In this document: positions 33,271 to 43,264 of the stretch, piece after piece
How positions within the stretch are numbered: position 1 is the stretch's first letter
How the letters are laid out: the number at the start of each line of letters is the position of its first letter
Source: Azolla caroliniana
Lineage: Eukaryota; Polypodiophyta
Length of the DNA stretch: 64,000 nt
Assembly: GCA_043228905.1 (NCBI GenBank)
Contig: JBHGNT010000002.1
Span: forward strand, 6,386,001 to 6,450,000
Direction: 5' to 3'
Translations under genes and position numbers: made by a program
Notes under the pieces: model-generated
The model's database searches: none
What the model saw: the letters and a program-made list of their open reading frames with translations, nothing else
Told to the model about the DNA's origin: nothing

Positions 33271-33617
33271 GTAATTAGATAAATAAATAAATAAATAACA
33301 GAAAAAGGGGGAGAAGAAGAAAAGGAAGGAAAGAAGGAAGGAAGGAAGGAAGGAAGGATGTATGTATGTATGTATGTATGTATGTAAGATGGAAGGCGTC
33401 GTTTTCACACACACGCACGCACGTACGTACTCACGCTCACACGAGAAGAAGGAAGGAAGGAAGGAAGAAGAAGGAAGAAGAGGAGGAGGAGGAGGAAGAA
33501 GAAGAGGAGGATAGATAGATAGATATAGATACATAGATTGATAGATTAAAAAGATCGATCGACGCCGCCACCTCCTCCTGCTCCGCCGCCGCCGCCGCCG
33601 CCGCCGCCAATTCCGCC
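33271..33617 (+). promoter_or_regulatory. bHLH upstream region with stacked microsatellites
   Basis: In order: AAAT repeats (about 33277-33299), GGAA repeats (33325-33357), ATGT repeats (33358-33388), GGAA/GGA/GAA repeats (33442-33508), GATA repeats (33509-33530) and a CCG run up to the start codon. This is probably proximal promoter and 5' UTR; no clear TATA box was chosen. The sequence just before the ATG is CGCCATGGGG, a strong plant start context. Confidence 0.5.
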
Positions 33618-36298
33618 ATGGGGAAGCTTCGCGATTGGTGGCCCTCTGAGGACCTCCCGCTTCCTCCCCCCAAGAAGCCCGGCGGCGCCGCCCCTGCCCT
33701 CCGCCTCTCGGAGGTCACCGCCGCGCTCAACAATGACTCCCCCGCCAATCCTCCTCCTCCTCCTGCTGCTGCTCCTGCTTCTGCTTCTGCCTCCATCTCC
33801 ATCTCCATCGCCTCCGCCCCCCTCTCCCGCCCCGTCATCAAGCTCTGCAACTCGCAGCAGCACAAGCAGGAGCTGATGCGGAAGCTCCTGGGCCGATCCG
33901 CCTCCACGCCCGACCTCCCTTCCTACTCCTACTCCTCCGCCTCCGCCTCCGCCTCCGCCGCTACTCCGCCGCCAATCCGCGCCGCCCCTACGCCCGCCAA
34001 ATCCTCCACCTCCTCCAAGCCTTGCCTCAGCGACGACTCCTCCTCAGGACACCACCACCACCATCATAATCATCATCAACAACAACAACAACAGCCGCAG
34101 CAGAAGCAAAAGCAGCAGCAGCAGCAGCAGCAGAAACAACAGCCACAGCAGGGAAAGCGTGCAAGGCGTGGCGGCCCCCGCGATCCCGACCCTCCCGCCG
34201 CCCCAGCCGCTATGGAGGAGGAGGAGGAAGAAGAGGCGGCGGCGGCGGCGGCGCCCGCCATGGGAATGGGGAAGAAGGAGACGGCCATGAGCAGGCGGGA
34301 GATCCACATCTACTCAGAGCGGCAGAGGAGGAAGGGCATGACCCACCTCTACTCCCTCCTCCACTCCCTCCTTCCACACGCCAACCCTAAGGTAAAAAGC
34401 TTCTCGCAACAGACTGTCCAAGCTCAGGTCAATGTGTATGTATGTATTGTGACATGTGTAGTAGGTGTAGGTCATAGAAGGTCAAGGTCCAGAAACTGCC
34501 TTTCAAGGTCAAGGTCAGGTCAATGTGTATGTATGTATGTGAAACGTGTAGGTCATAGAAGGTCAAGGTCCAGAAACTGCCTTTCAAGGTCAAGGTCAGG
34601 TCAATGTGTATGTATGTATGTGAAACGTGTAGGTCATAGAAGGTCAAGGTCCAGAAACTGCCTTTCAAGGTCAAGGTCAGGTCAATGTGTATGTATGTAT
34701 GTGAAATGTGTAGGTCTAGGTCATAGTGTCTTTCAAGGTCAAGGTCAGGTCAATGTGTATGTATGTATGTGAAATGTGTAGTCCTAGGTCATATAGAAGG
34801 TCTCAAGGTCCAGAAACTGTCTTTGACGGTCAAGATCATACATATTATGTATATAGAAGGTCTCAAGGTCCAGAAACTGTCTTTAACGGTCAAGATCATA
34901 CATATTATGTATATAGAAGGTCTCAAGGTCCAGAAACTGTCTTTGACGGTCAAGCTCATACATATTATGTATATAGAAGGTCTCAAGGTCCAGAAACTGT
35001 CTTTGTAAGCGAATGTGCCATCATATTGTTTTTAGTTAGTAACCAATCTATCTTACATTTCTACATGTGGGGTAAGATTTCTGCAGAGAGAGGTTTATAA
35101 TCCACCAGTGCTCTCGATCAGGGTACTCAACTTTTAACTGTGGATTAATATAATAGCAGCTCAATTGTAGTTAGCTTTACTTGCCTCCAATTCAAGGATC
35201 CATGGGACTAATGTAACTTGCTCAATTACGACTAATGTAACGATTCCCAGGCTCGCTTAATTTTTAGTAGCTCCTGTAACTGTAAATCGGCAATTCAGCA
35301 GGATCCAAAAGCACAACGACAACTCTTGGAAAGCTAACTTAGCTAGAATTTAGGGTTAGGTTTCTGATTCAGGAATTTAGGTAGCTGCTGAGGAGTGTGA
35401 TTTTTTGAGTTGGACCTGGATGGGACCTCAAATGTTTTATGGTGCAAGGGCTTAATTTACAATTTGGAATGGGAATCTTATGGAGAACTGTCCTTTTCTT
35501 GTGTGTGATGGATTTCTGGCAACAACAACAAAAAAAAAATAACAGCAGACGGACAGGTGCACGGTGTTGACAGAGGCGATGGACTACATCTACGAGCTGC
35601 AGAGCCGAGTGGAGGAGCTGGAGAAACAGAAGAGCGAGGTACTGACATCCATGGGGGCGGAAGGGACGGCCGGGGCGGAGCCGGGGGCCGGGATCGGCCC
35701 CGGGATGGAGGCGGCGGCGGCGGCATCATCATCATCACCTCCGGCATTGGTGAATGCAGAGGTGAGGGAGGAGCTCTTGGCGGCTGCAGATGTGGTGGTA
35801 CGCTTCTGCGGGGCGGACGATGCCTTCATCACTCTCAACAGCCCCAGGCGGAACGGGGTCTGGTCCTCCATTCTCCAGGTCCTCCATGAGAACGACCTCG
35901 AGCTCCTTAACGTTACTCTGTCTACCAGTGCAGACGTCGATTACCATTGCATCCACGCGAAGGTAAAAAAAAAAAAAAACCACCATTTCCATTCCTCAGA
36001 AAGATCTTTGCCCTAATTCAAACCCTAATTCAAAACCCCTATATTAAAAGTATGCCATGCGTGCAAGAAATCTGGCCACAAAAAAAAAAAAAAAAAAAAC
36101 CTAATTTCAAATCTTGACAGACAGACAGTAATGTCGGGGGTGTGATTTTGTTCAAAAGAAAAAAAAAAAAAAAAACACGGGAAATTTGTTGTGTTTTGCT
36201 TGAAACAGATCTCGACTGCATCGGAGGTGAGGAGCCATGAGCTCCAGAAGATGTTGCAAGATGTGGTGTTAAACCATGCGATCTTGGAGCTGTGCTGA
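33618..36298 (+). CDS. bHLH transcription factor with ACT-like C-terminus
   Basis: Three exons: 33618-34391, 35549-35962 and 36209-36298, all joined in phase 0 with GT-AG introns; 425 codons. The N-terminus is Pro/Ala/Ser-rich with a His/Gln tract near residues 145-180. The bHLH begins at about residue 227: REIHIYSERQRRKGM has the H-x3-E-x3-R pattern of E/G-box binders. Intron 1 interrupts the loop after HANPK; helix 2 resumes TDRCTVLTEAMDYIYELQ with a short leucine-rich extension. Residues about 330-425 (VVVRFCGADDAFITL, ILQVLHENDLELLNV) resemble the ACT-like domain of plant bHLH proteins. The motif and intron position recall the bHLH95/ZHOUPI group, but this is inference. It would act in the nucleus as a DNA-binding dimer. 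Confidence 0.9.
34424..34790 (+). repeat. Minisatellite 1 in bHLH intron 1 (about 81-bp unit)
   Basis: Units beginning GGTCAATGTGTATGTATG start at 34427, 34518, 34599, 34680 and 34748, giving spacings of 91, 81, 81 and 68. Each carries AAGGTCCAGAAACTGCC-type or shortened sequence. The 81-bp unit is a multiple of three, so exon 1 remains open to 34772 if intron 1 is retained. Confidence 0.92.
34791..35009 (+). repeat. Minisatellite 2 in bHLH intron 1 (60-bp unit)
   Basis: Nearly four exact 60-bp units (ATATAGAAGGTCTCAAGG start) in strict register, sharing the AAGGTCCAGAAACTG core with minisatellite 1. Confidence 0.95.
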
Positions 36299-36620
36299 AG
36301 GGGTGGGGGAGGAATGGCGAAGAAGCTAATCATTCTCATGAAAAAGCCATGGATGATGAGCAGAGAGGTGAACTGAGCCCTGGAACGCTAATCTCGTGCT
36401 CAGAAATGCTAATTACAAAGTGATTAGGGCTAATCGCAGGATTAAGGAGGAGAGTTCTAATCCATTAGGGAGGGGCGAGTAAGCGTTTTGGATGTGTACA
36501 GGTTCGAATCCGGGCTGCCACATATTACTCCTCCTCCTACCCTCTCAATTTCGAATCCAAAGGGAAAGGAAATGCTGTTTATAAATAAATATGTAATTGA
36601 GCTCTGTTATTTTTTTTCTT
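36299..36620 (+). other. bHLH 3' untranslated region with possible poly(A) signal
   Basis: AATAAA at 36584-36589 lies 286 bp after the stop and is the first good plant-type signal. A perfect B-box-like GGTTCGAATCC at about 36502-36512 is noted, without a matching A box. Confidence 0.5.
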
Positions 36621-38934
36621 TTCTTTAGCTATGCAATACAGATGCAGAGTTAGTTGCATGGACTCTCTCGATTGACAAGAAAAATCAAAGTGTGTTTGGA
36701 AAAAAGCAAAAAGCATTCAAGGTTGAATTAAGGTTAGATTCACACACACACATGAAGAATGTGTGTGTCTCTTGACTTTAGGTAAGATTCACATGTATAT
36801 GTACACACACCCACACACACTAGACGAAAAAACATGCGTCTATCATGCATGTACACACACATATTCTCACTTGCTCTCTCCGTGTGAGTCGCAAGTCTCA
36901 CTAGCTACAAGGATCCTCTTGCTTCACACGAATGCTTTCCATTTGACCACTAACGGCATCGTCCGTTCTAACCCTTGGGCCTTCTGGAAAGTTAGAAACA
37001 CATTTGGCCGCTACTTCTCTCATGAACTCGAACTTACACGAAGCATGGACCCATACCATCCTTTTGCTAAACGGAAAATTAATCTTTCTCGCCACACCGT
37101 TTTGAAATAGTTTTTTGGGTTAATGTGTATGCACAATTTGATAACCACAAAGATGCAATATATTTTCACAATGAATACAACATTGACACCCATTATGTCC
37201 CATGACCCGAGGTTGAAAATCACGAGCTTTATCACTCTAACTTGATGTCTGCCATTTACATTTATGATCGTGAATCATGAATCTACACTTTATAGTCCCG
37301 TTGGATTGAAAATCATGGGGAGCATGTGTGGGGTGATTATTGAAACCTTATCATGACACGTGAAGATTGTTGAAACCCTGTTCACTTTAATGTTTCACGA
37401 TTTCCAATTATTTTGATACTAATTGATTACATGTGAATTCACCACAATTTTGATTTTATTCACCTTGACTTTGTAGACAATGTGGTTTTTGTGACATAAA
37501 AGATATTTTGTCGATTCCTACCTTGTAGAAGTGTTTCAGCCAATTTTATAGATAAACAATCATTTCTAGATTCCAATTCTATAGGGGTGTGTTTTGAGAA
37601 TATGCCATTGTGGTGAAATTCCACACATGTGCCATTGTAACCAATCCATGTATGAAAGCTAGACGGTTCCTAATCTTGTGTGCTAATAGCACCTCGGTTT
37701 AAGATACGTCTTTACATCATTTATACATAGAATAGACACCCATTACCTTTCTACCATGGTTGTTTACATAGTATTGCCAAAATAGTGGTATGACTTATGA
37801 CCATGCTTATACAATAGTGGAGCATTCTCTATGCAAGGGCCATAACTATTCACGGTTGCTCCAGCCCTAAAGGGAAAAAAGTAAGACTTCCCTTTCTAGT
37901 ATCATAAATAAGGGTGGTGTCCTCAGCCTTAAAATAGTGCTAAATTTGGCAAACAAAAAGTTATTGTTATTAATCTCTGTAAAGTATTGGCATTCTCACC
38001 TTAAAAAGTCACACAACCTTCATCTTCAAGAGAATGTCATGTTGCCATTTTCCATGTGAGGATACCTACACATGTGACTGATTAAAGAGTAGAAGATAAT
38101 GTATGTTCATCATATGGACACATGGTCTTCATGTGCTAGAGCAGAACACATTATGGAAGCTATTCACATTCTCAAGGGCCGCACTTGAAGTTTAATTTGC
38201 ATCTTGTGCGAACATTATGTAGTGGGGTGTCAATAGTACACCTCAATTATCTTTTTCTACAAAATTCGTCTCCCCCATTATCTATTAACAATGAGTGATA
38301 GAGAAGGTTTCCTCACCTAGTTTGTGACTCTAAGTATTGTTCTTATCTTATTAAAGGCACTAAGAGAAATAAGATGATTAAAAGCAAATTCATGATTCAT
38401 GGGCGATGATTATTTCCATCATGTACAATGGTGATCTTTTGTGTAACCCTCTTGAGATAAGTTCATGAACTCATAAAGTCCATCCACATATGTCAATGCC
38501 TTGTCATATCTCCCAAGCCTTCTTTGCACAACTCGGGGATTATCATCGACTTTATTAATGTGCCTTACAAATGTTAATTTATAAGAGAGAGAGAGAGAGA
38601 GAGAGAGAAGCAGAGTATAGAATAGAATAGATGTTTTAGCATCCATGATGCGGCCAATTTTGATTTATGCGACCAAATCAACATATCATCTTGTACATGA
38701 CTCCTTCCTAAGAAGAAGGGTCATAAATCTATAGTAAAAACTCTCAATGTCAAAAAAATGCAAGCACATAAGTGCTCATCCTTCTTGGTGAACATTTGAG
38801 TTTGACACTCACATTATCATGTCTATCTCACAAGTCATCATATTTCTCATTGTAAAGGATCGTGGGTGATGTAGGTAATGTTGTGCATCGGAAGCAGACT
38901 GTGTGTTTGTGTGATAAAGGGATCATATTGTTTT
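36621..38934. other. Intergenic, no gene recognised
   Basis: AT-rich sequence with only short unsupported frames. It holds a GA run at about 38584-38609, CA-rich tracts near 36740-36860, and the second copy (about 38650-38840) of the diverged repeat seen at 31230-31440. Confidence 0.6.
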
Positions 38935-39712
38935 TCATGGGAAAGATACGTTTCCTTTGGAGGGTCAAACAATGGTGACGTGGGATTTACAAGCTGATTG
39001 TGTTCAGGATGTTTATGCTGGTCCTCGCAAATTTTATGAGGTTGTTCTGGTATCACAATAGTATAAAGAGAAATTACTCAATAAATTGCTAGTTTTTTAT
39101 GAGAAAAGTTTGGTTCATATTGTTTCGTGGAGACCACTAGTGGAATACCAAGATATATTAAAGCAAGAGTGTCCCGTATGGGTTGAGGTAGAGTGCACAT
39201 ATTTAGTGGTTTGGCCAATATTACGGTCAACGATGGAAAAATTGGGAAAGATCTTGGTGCCTCCTAGTGCTAATGCTCAAAATCGATATCGGATGTGTAT
39301 TCTTTGGAATACTGCCATAAAGAGGCCAAGTTGTTTATAGATTGCATGCTCTGGTATGCCACCTATGTATTTTCAGCTTAAATGGGGTACATTTGCAGGG
39401 CATTGTTTCCATTGTGGTGTGTTGGGGCATTTTATGGCTAAATGTCCTAAAAAAAGAAATAATGTAGTGGAAGTGGTACATGAAGAGCCTACAATTCATG
39501 ATCAGATTCAAGCTTTGACAATTTCAGAGCAAACAAAGGAACCACAAATTGTGAATGAGAATGATGGAAAGACTCTAGAGGATGAAGGACAATGGTCAAT
39601 AGTTTCTGGAAAGATGAAGAAGTCTAATAAAAATGTTGGGCATAATGTATCTATGGAGAAGGTCACAAACTATGGGCTCGTCAAGAGGACTATCAAAGAA
39701 ATTATCTTTTGA
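38935..39712 (+). pseudogene. LINE ORF1 (nucleic-acid-binding, CCHC)
   Basis: The reading continues through several frames: MVTWDLQADCVQDVY near 38970, the frame 39086-39340 (CPVWVEVECTYL), then 39356-39712 with a CX2CX4HX4C knuckle CFHCGVLGHFMAKC. This arrangement resembles the DUF4283-plus-knuckle proteins of plant LINEs. Stops at about 39060 and 39338 break it. Confidence 0.75.
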
Positions 39713-39858
39713 TAATAAAGGCAATTTGTATGTTCCTTGGAATAAACGGAAATCGATGCCTCGTTCACATGAGGAGCCATTGAGGCCTGGAGTTTTGCAT
39801 TCCCATAGTAATTCATATGCAATCTCAGGGGATTTATTTCAGGATATGGTAGAAACAT

Positions 39859-40597
39859 GTGATTAAGTTAAAGGGGCCTTTTATGGTTTTATTTCAGAAG
39901 GTGTGGACATCAGGGGAAATGCCTCATTCTTGGAAGATTGGTTTGATCAAGCTTTTGCCGAAGGTGCTTTCTCCACCTTCCTTTGCTCAATGTAGGCCTA
40001 TTTCATTTATGGGGGGAATGTACAAGATTTTTGTAAAAGTGATGGCCAATAGGTTGCATAAGGTTTTACCTTCTATTATTCATAATGCTCAATATGGGTT
40101 TTTAGCAAAAAGAGACATTTACATAATATTTTAAATGTTCAAATGGCAATTGATTATGCAAAGGAGTCTAAACTAGAATTAGTGTTGCTATAATTGGATA
40201 TCACGAAAGCCTATGATAATGTGGATTGGTCATTTATAAATCAATTGATGTCTCATATGGGTTTTGGTGATCGTATGTCTAAGTTGATATACACATTAGG
40301 GGAGGGTTCGGTTTCACATGTGATGTTTAATGGAGTAACACAACCGATTTCTATTCGGAGGTCAGTTAAACAAGGATGCCCAGTAAGTCCTTTACTATTC
40401 ACTATTGTGACACATCCTATTCTTGTTAAGTTACACAATATGGCTATGGAGGAAGAATTGTTTGGACTAAGGTTGCCATCAAGGAAGCCATGTATTGTTC
40501 AAGCTCTCGTAGATGACCATATTATGTTTTTGGCACCTAATCGGGAAAATATTAGTAAGACAAGAGATGTGTGGGAATTGTTTTCAAATGTTTCAAG
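39859..40597 (+). pseudogene. LINE reverse transcriptase, N-terminal part
   Basis: Non-LTR RT motifs: WKIGLIKLLPK, CRPISFMGGMYKIFVKVMANRL, then MDITKAYDNVDWSF (40194), VKQGCPVSPLLF, and ALVDDHIMFL in place of the usual F/YADD. A break near 40134 separates the two frames. The reading enters Copia-B at 40598; residues beyond that point in the open frame are LTR-derived. Confidence 0.85.
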
Positions 40598-40678
40598 TGT
40601 TGGGGACAAGGCCGTCAATGTGGAAGTGCAAGCAACATTCGTGATGAAGAAGAACCTGTGTATGCGCATGAGCAAGAT

Positions 40679-40738
<60 letters not shown>

Positions 40739-40933
40739 GCACAAAGAAACCGTTATATTTCTCTATATCAACAACAACAACAACAACAACAACCTTTTCT
40801 AAAGGTTACAAAGTCACTTTATATAGTGACTGTCCTAGGGCAACTGCCCTTTACGCTATTTTCAGAAATAGCCCAAACTTGGGCTGTCCAAAGGAACAAT
40901 GTGAATACGGCCATTATACACTCGTATTCGACA
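40598..40933 (-). repeat. Copia-B 3' LTR
   Basis: TGTTGGGG...TCGACA on the plus strand with a GA run at 40684-40735 and a CAA run near 40770-40791. The TATATAAA box is inside the GTCACT...AGTGAC palindrome near 40813-40830. Confidence 0.92.
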
Positions 40934-41132
40934 CTCCCCCGTAATGGGCGTATACATGGGTTATCTAAAGAATTACAAGTATATATACAAGGTTTATCGG
41001 ACATATCAGTTTTGTTAGAGTCGGCAAGATCCGAAGACAGAAGACCGAATCGGTCAGGTCGGAAGAGCTGAAGCCGATCCTTAGAGAACTGATGTCGGTG
41101 GTCCGAAACCATCTTGTGATGTGTGTCTAACT

Positions 41133-42620
41133 TTAACCGGACCAATTTTTCGTTACGCCCATTTGGTGCCGAAGGGACCGGAAACGATCCGCCAAAAGAC
41201 ACTTGATCATTCCATCTACAACATTATCGGTTGTGGATATTTTCTCGAGACCAATTTTCCCTGAAATGACGCAGTCCCGAACGAAGTGATATCGAACATC
41301 GATATGCTTGGAGGCATTGTGATGAACCGGATTTTTTGACAAAGCAACAACACCATGATTGTCGCTGTAGACAACTGGAGCTGAGTCGGAGTCGACCTGT
41401 CGAAACTTGTGTGCCAGCCAACCGAGCCATAAAGCTTCTTTTGCCGCGTCGGACGCAACTACATATTCCGCTTCGGTAGTTGAGGTGGTTGTGCACTCCT
41501 GAAGTTTTGATTTCCACGAGATTGCTCCATTGTTGAATTTGAAACAATATCCGGTTGTTGATTTCCGACAGTCCACACAGGCGGCGAAGTCTGAGTCGGT
41601 ATAACCGACTACGCCTGAGGTTGAGTTCGGGCCAAAAAGAATGCCACGGTCTTTTGTGCCAGCTAGATATCTGAACACATGCTTGACTACGTTCCAGTGC
41701 GATCGGCTTGGGTTGTGCATGAATCTGTTGACGACTCCTACGGTGTGAGAAATATCAGGCCGTGTCGCGACCATCGCGTACATAAGGGAGCCGACTGCCG
41801 ATGCATACGGTACCGACTTCATATCTTTCCCCTCCAGACCGGATGTCGGGCAGTCTCGCTGAGACAGCCGAAGGTTAATAGGGAGCGGGGTCGAAGCAAA
41901 CTTGGTCGAGTGCATGTTGAAGCGTTCCAAGACACGTCTGATGTAGTCGGTTTGAGACAAGAAAAGTTGTCGTTTATCGCGATGCCGACTAATCATCATA
42001 CCAAGTATGTGTCTTGCTAGACCGAGGTCCTTCATGGCAAACTTCAATCGCAGTTGCCAAACAAGTTCGGTGAGCTCTCCGGCATGTCGGCCGGAGAGTA
42101 GCATGTCGTCCACGTAGATGATGAGGAAGATGGGAGACCCATCTTGAGTTGTTTTGGTGAAGATACAATGGTCCTCATTGCTCTTGGAGAAGCCGATCGA
42201 CTGGATGAAGTCGTCGAACTTCTTGTACCATTGTCGAGGTGTCTGTTTCAGACCATAGAGACTCTTCCTAAGTCGGTTGACTAGATGTTCCTGGCCGAAT
42301 GCCACAAAGCCTTTTGACTGCTCCATGTAGATTTCCTCCTGTAGGTCACCGTGAAGGAATGTCGTTTTTACATCTAGTTGAATCAACTCCAAGTTGTCGG
42401 CGGTCACGACGCCGAGCATGAACTTGCTCGGAGTGACTCCGGTAACTTGAGGGACAGAACCAGCTGGTCTTCCCGAATGTTGTCGAGTCGGAGTGAGCCC
42501 GGTTAGCTTCCGATCATATGCCGAATACCGATTCCACGAAACTGATTGTTTGGGCCGATTCTGCTTCGGATGACTGCAACGATGAGATGGACGGATCCAA
42601 CTGATCCTCCCGAAAGTCAA
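41133..42620 (-). CDS. Copia-B leader-RT-RNase H fusion frame
   Basis: A 495-codon frame without stops. The first about 65 residues come from the element leader and have no Copia domain. From FMLGVVTADNLELIQLDVKTTFLHGDL it is RT with SLYGLKQTPRQWYKKF and the catalytic IYVDDMLLSG. RNase H follows with GYTDSDFAACVD, TTEAEYVVASDAAKEALWLG and SKHIDVRYHFVRD, and ends near the polypurine tract. Translation from the ATG at 42620 would give an isolated RT-RNase H. Whether it is expressed is unknown; the fusion arose by deletion. Confidence 0.85.
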   Translation of the reverse strand: MTFGRISWIRPSHRCSHPKQNRPKQSVSWNRYSAYDRKLTGLTPTRQHSGRPAGSVPQVTGVTPSKFMLGVVTADNLELIQLDVKTTFLHGDLQEEIYMEQSKGFVAFGQEHLVNRLRKSLYGLKQTPRQWYKKFDDFIQSIGFSKSNEDHCIFTKTTQDGSPIFLIIYVDDMLLSGRHAGELTELVWQLRLKFAMKDLGLARHILGMMISRHRDKRQLFLSQTDYIRRVLERFNMHSTKFASTPLPINLRLSQRDCPTSGLEGKDMKSVPYASAVGSLMYAMVATRPDISHTVGVVNRFMHNPSRSHWNVVKHVFRYLAGTKDRGILFGPNSTSGVVGYTDSDFAACVDCRKSTTGYCFKFNNGAISWKSKLQECTTTSTTEAEYVVASDAAKEALWLGWLAHKFRQVDSDSAPVVYSDNHGVVALSKNPVHHNASKHIDVRYHFVRDCVISGKIGLEKISTTDNVVDGMIKCLLADRFRSLRHQMGVTKNWSG

Positions 42621-42946
42621 TCAACCGAATGAAGCACGAATTTGGTTGTTGCTAGGAGACCAATCTGCATCGGGTGGTTACAACAAGCGAGTGAATAGCG
42701 TCCAGTGACCTATTCGGATGTTGTTTAACCGAATGAAGCACAATTGGGTCAGTTGTTGCACAAGGAGCTCTCCTCAAGCGGTTACAATCATAGGAACAGA
42801 GTACAGCCGGCTCCAACTTGTGATTTAACACAGTGAGATGCGAGCTTTTTGTTTTTCTTCTCCCTTCTCTGTTCTTCAAAGAAAACGAAAACAGAATGTT
42901 GTGTGGTGTACTATGACGACCGACAGCGGGTTGAAGAACCTCCAAC

Positions 42947-42958
42947 GCTCTGATACCA
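42947..42958 (-). promoter_or_regulatory. Copia-B primer binding site (tRNA-iMet)
   Basis: The minus strand reads TGGTATCAGAGC beside the 5' LTR. Confidence 0.9.
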
Positions 42959-42960
42959 AA

Positions 42961-43264
42961 TGTTGGGGACAAGGCCGTCAATGCAGAAGTGCAAGCAACA
43001 TTCGTGATGAAGAAGAACCTATGTATGCGCATGAGCAAGATAGGCACACACACACACACACACACACACAGATAGGCACAAAGAAACTGTTATATTTCTC
43101 TATATCAACAACAACAACAACAACCTTTTCTAAAGGTTACAAAGTCACTTTATATAGTGACTGTCCTAGGGCAACTGCCCTTTATGCTATTTACAGAAAT
43201 AGCCCAAACTTGGGTTGTCCAAAGGGATAGTGTGAATACGGCCATTATACACTTGTATTTGACA
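42961..43264 (-). repeat. Copia-B 5' LTR
   Basis: Partner of 40598-40933. The GA run of the other LTR is replaced here by a CA run (about 43045-43070). Confidence 0.92.

Larger units (their letters stand above)
40598..43264 (-). mobile_element. Copia-B, internally deleted relative of Copia-A
   Basis: LTRs at 40598-40933 and 42961-43264, of the same family as Copia-A. Flanks TCAAG and TCAGG match at 4 of 5 bases. Gag, protease and integrase are all deleted: the leader is joined directly to RT at about 42425. The primer site (42947-42958) and the polypurine tract (40934-40942) are kept, so it could in principle be mobilised in trans. Confidence 0.92.

Noticed and set aside
33437-33907. Minus-strand frames opposite bHLH exon 1
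   Set aside because: Gly/Glu-rich translations of simple repeats; explained by the sense exon and microsatellites.
34392-34772. Extension of bHLH exon 1 through the minisatellite as normal coding sequence
   Set aside because: A good GT donor follows HANPK at 34391 and the second helix resumes in phase at 35549, so this is intron; it is kept only as a possible retained-intron product.
36763-37110. 115-codon plus-strand frame after the bHLH gene
   Set aside because: It starts in a CA-rich tract and has no recognisable motif or supporting splice context.
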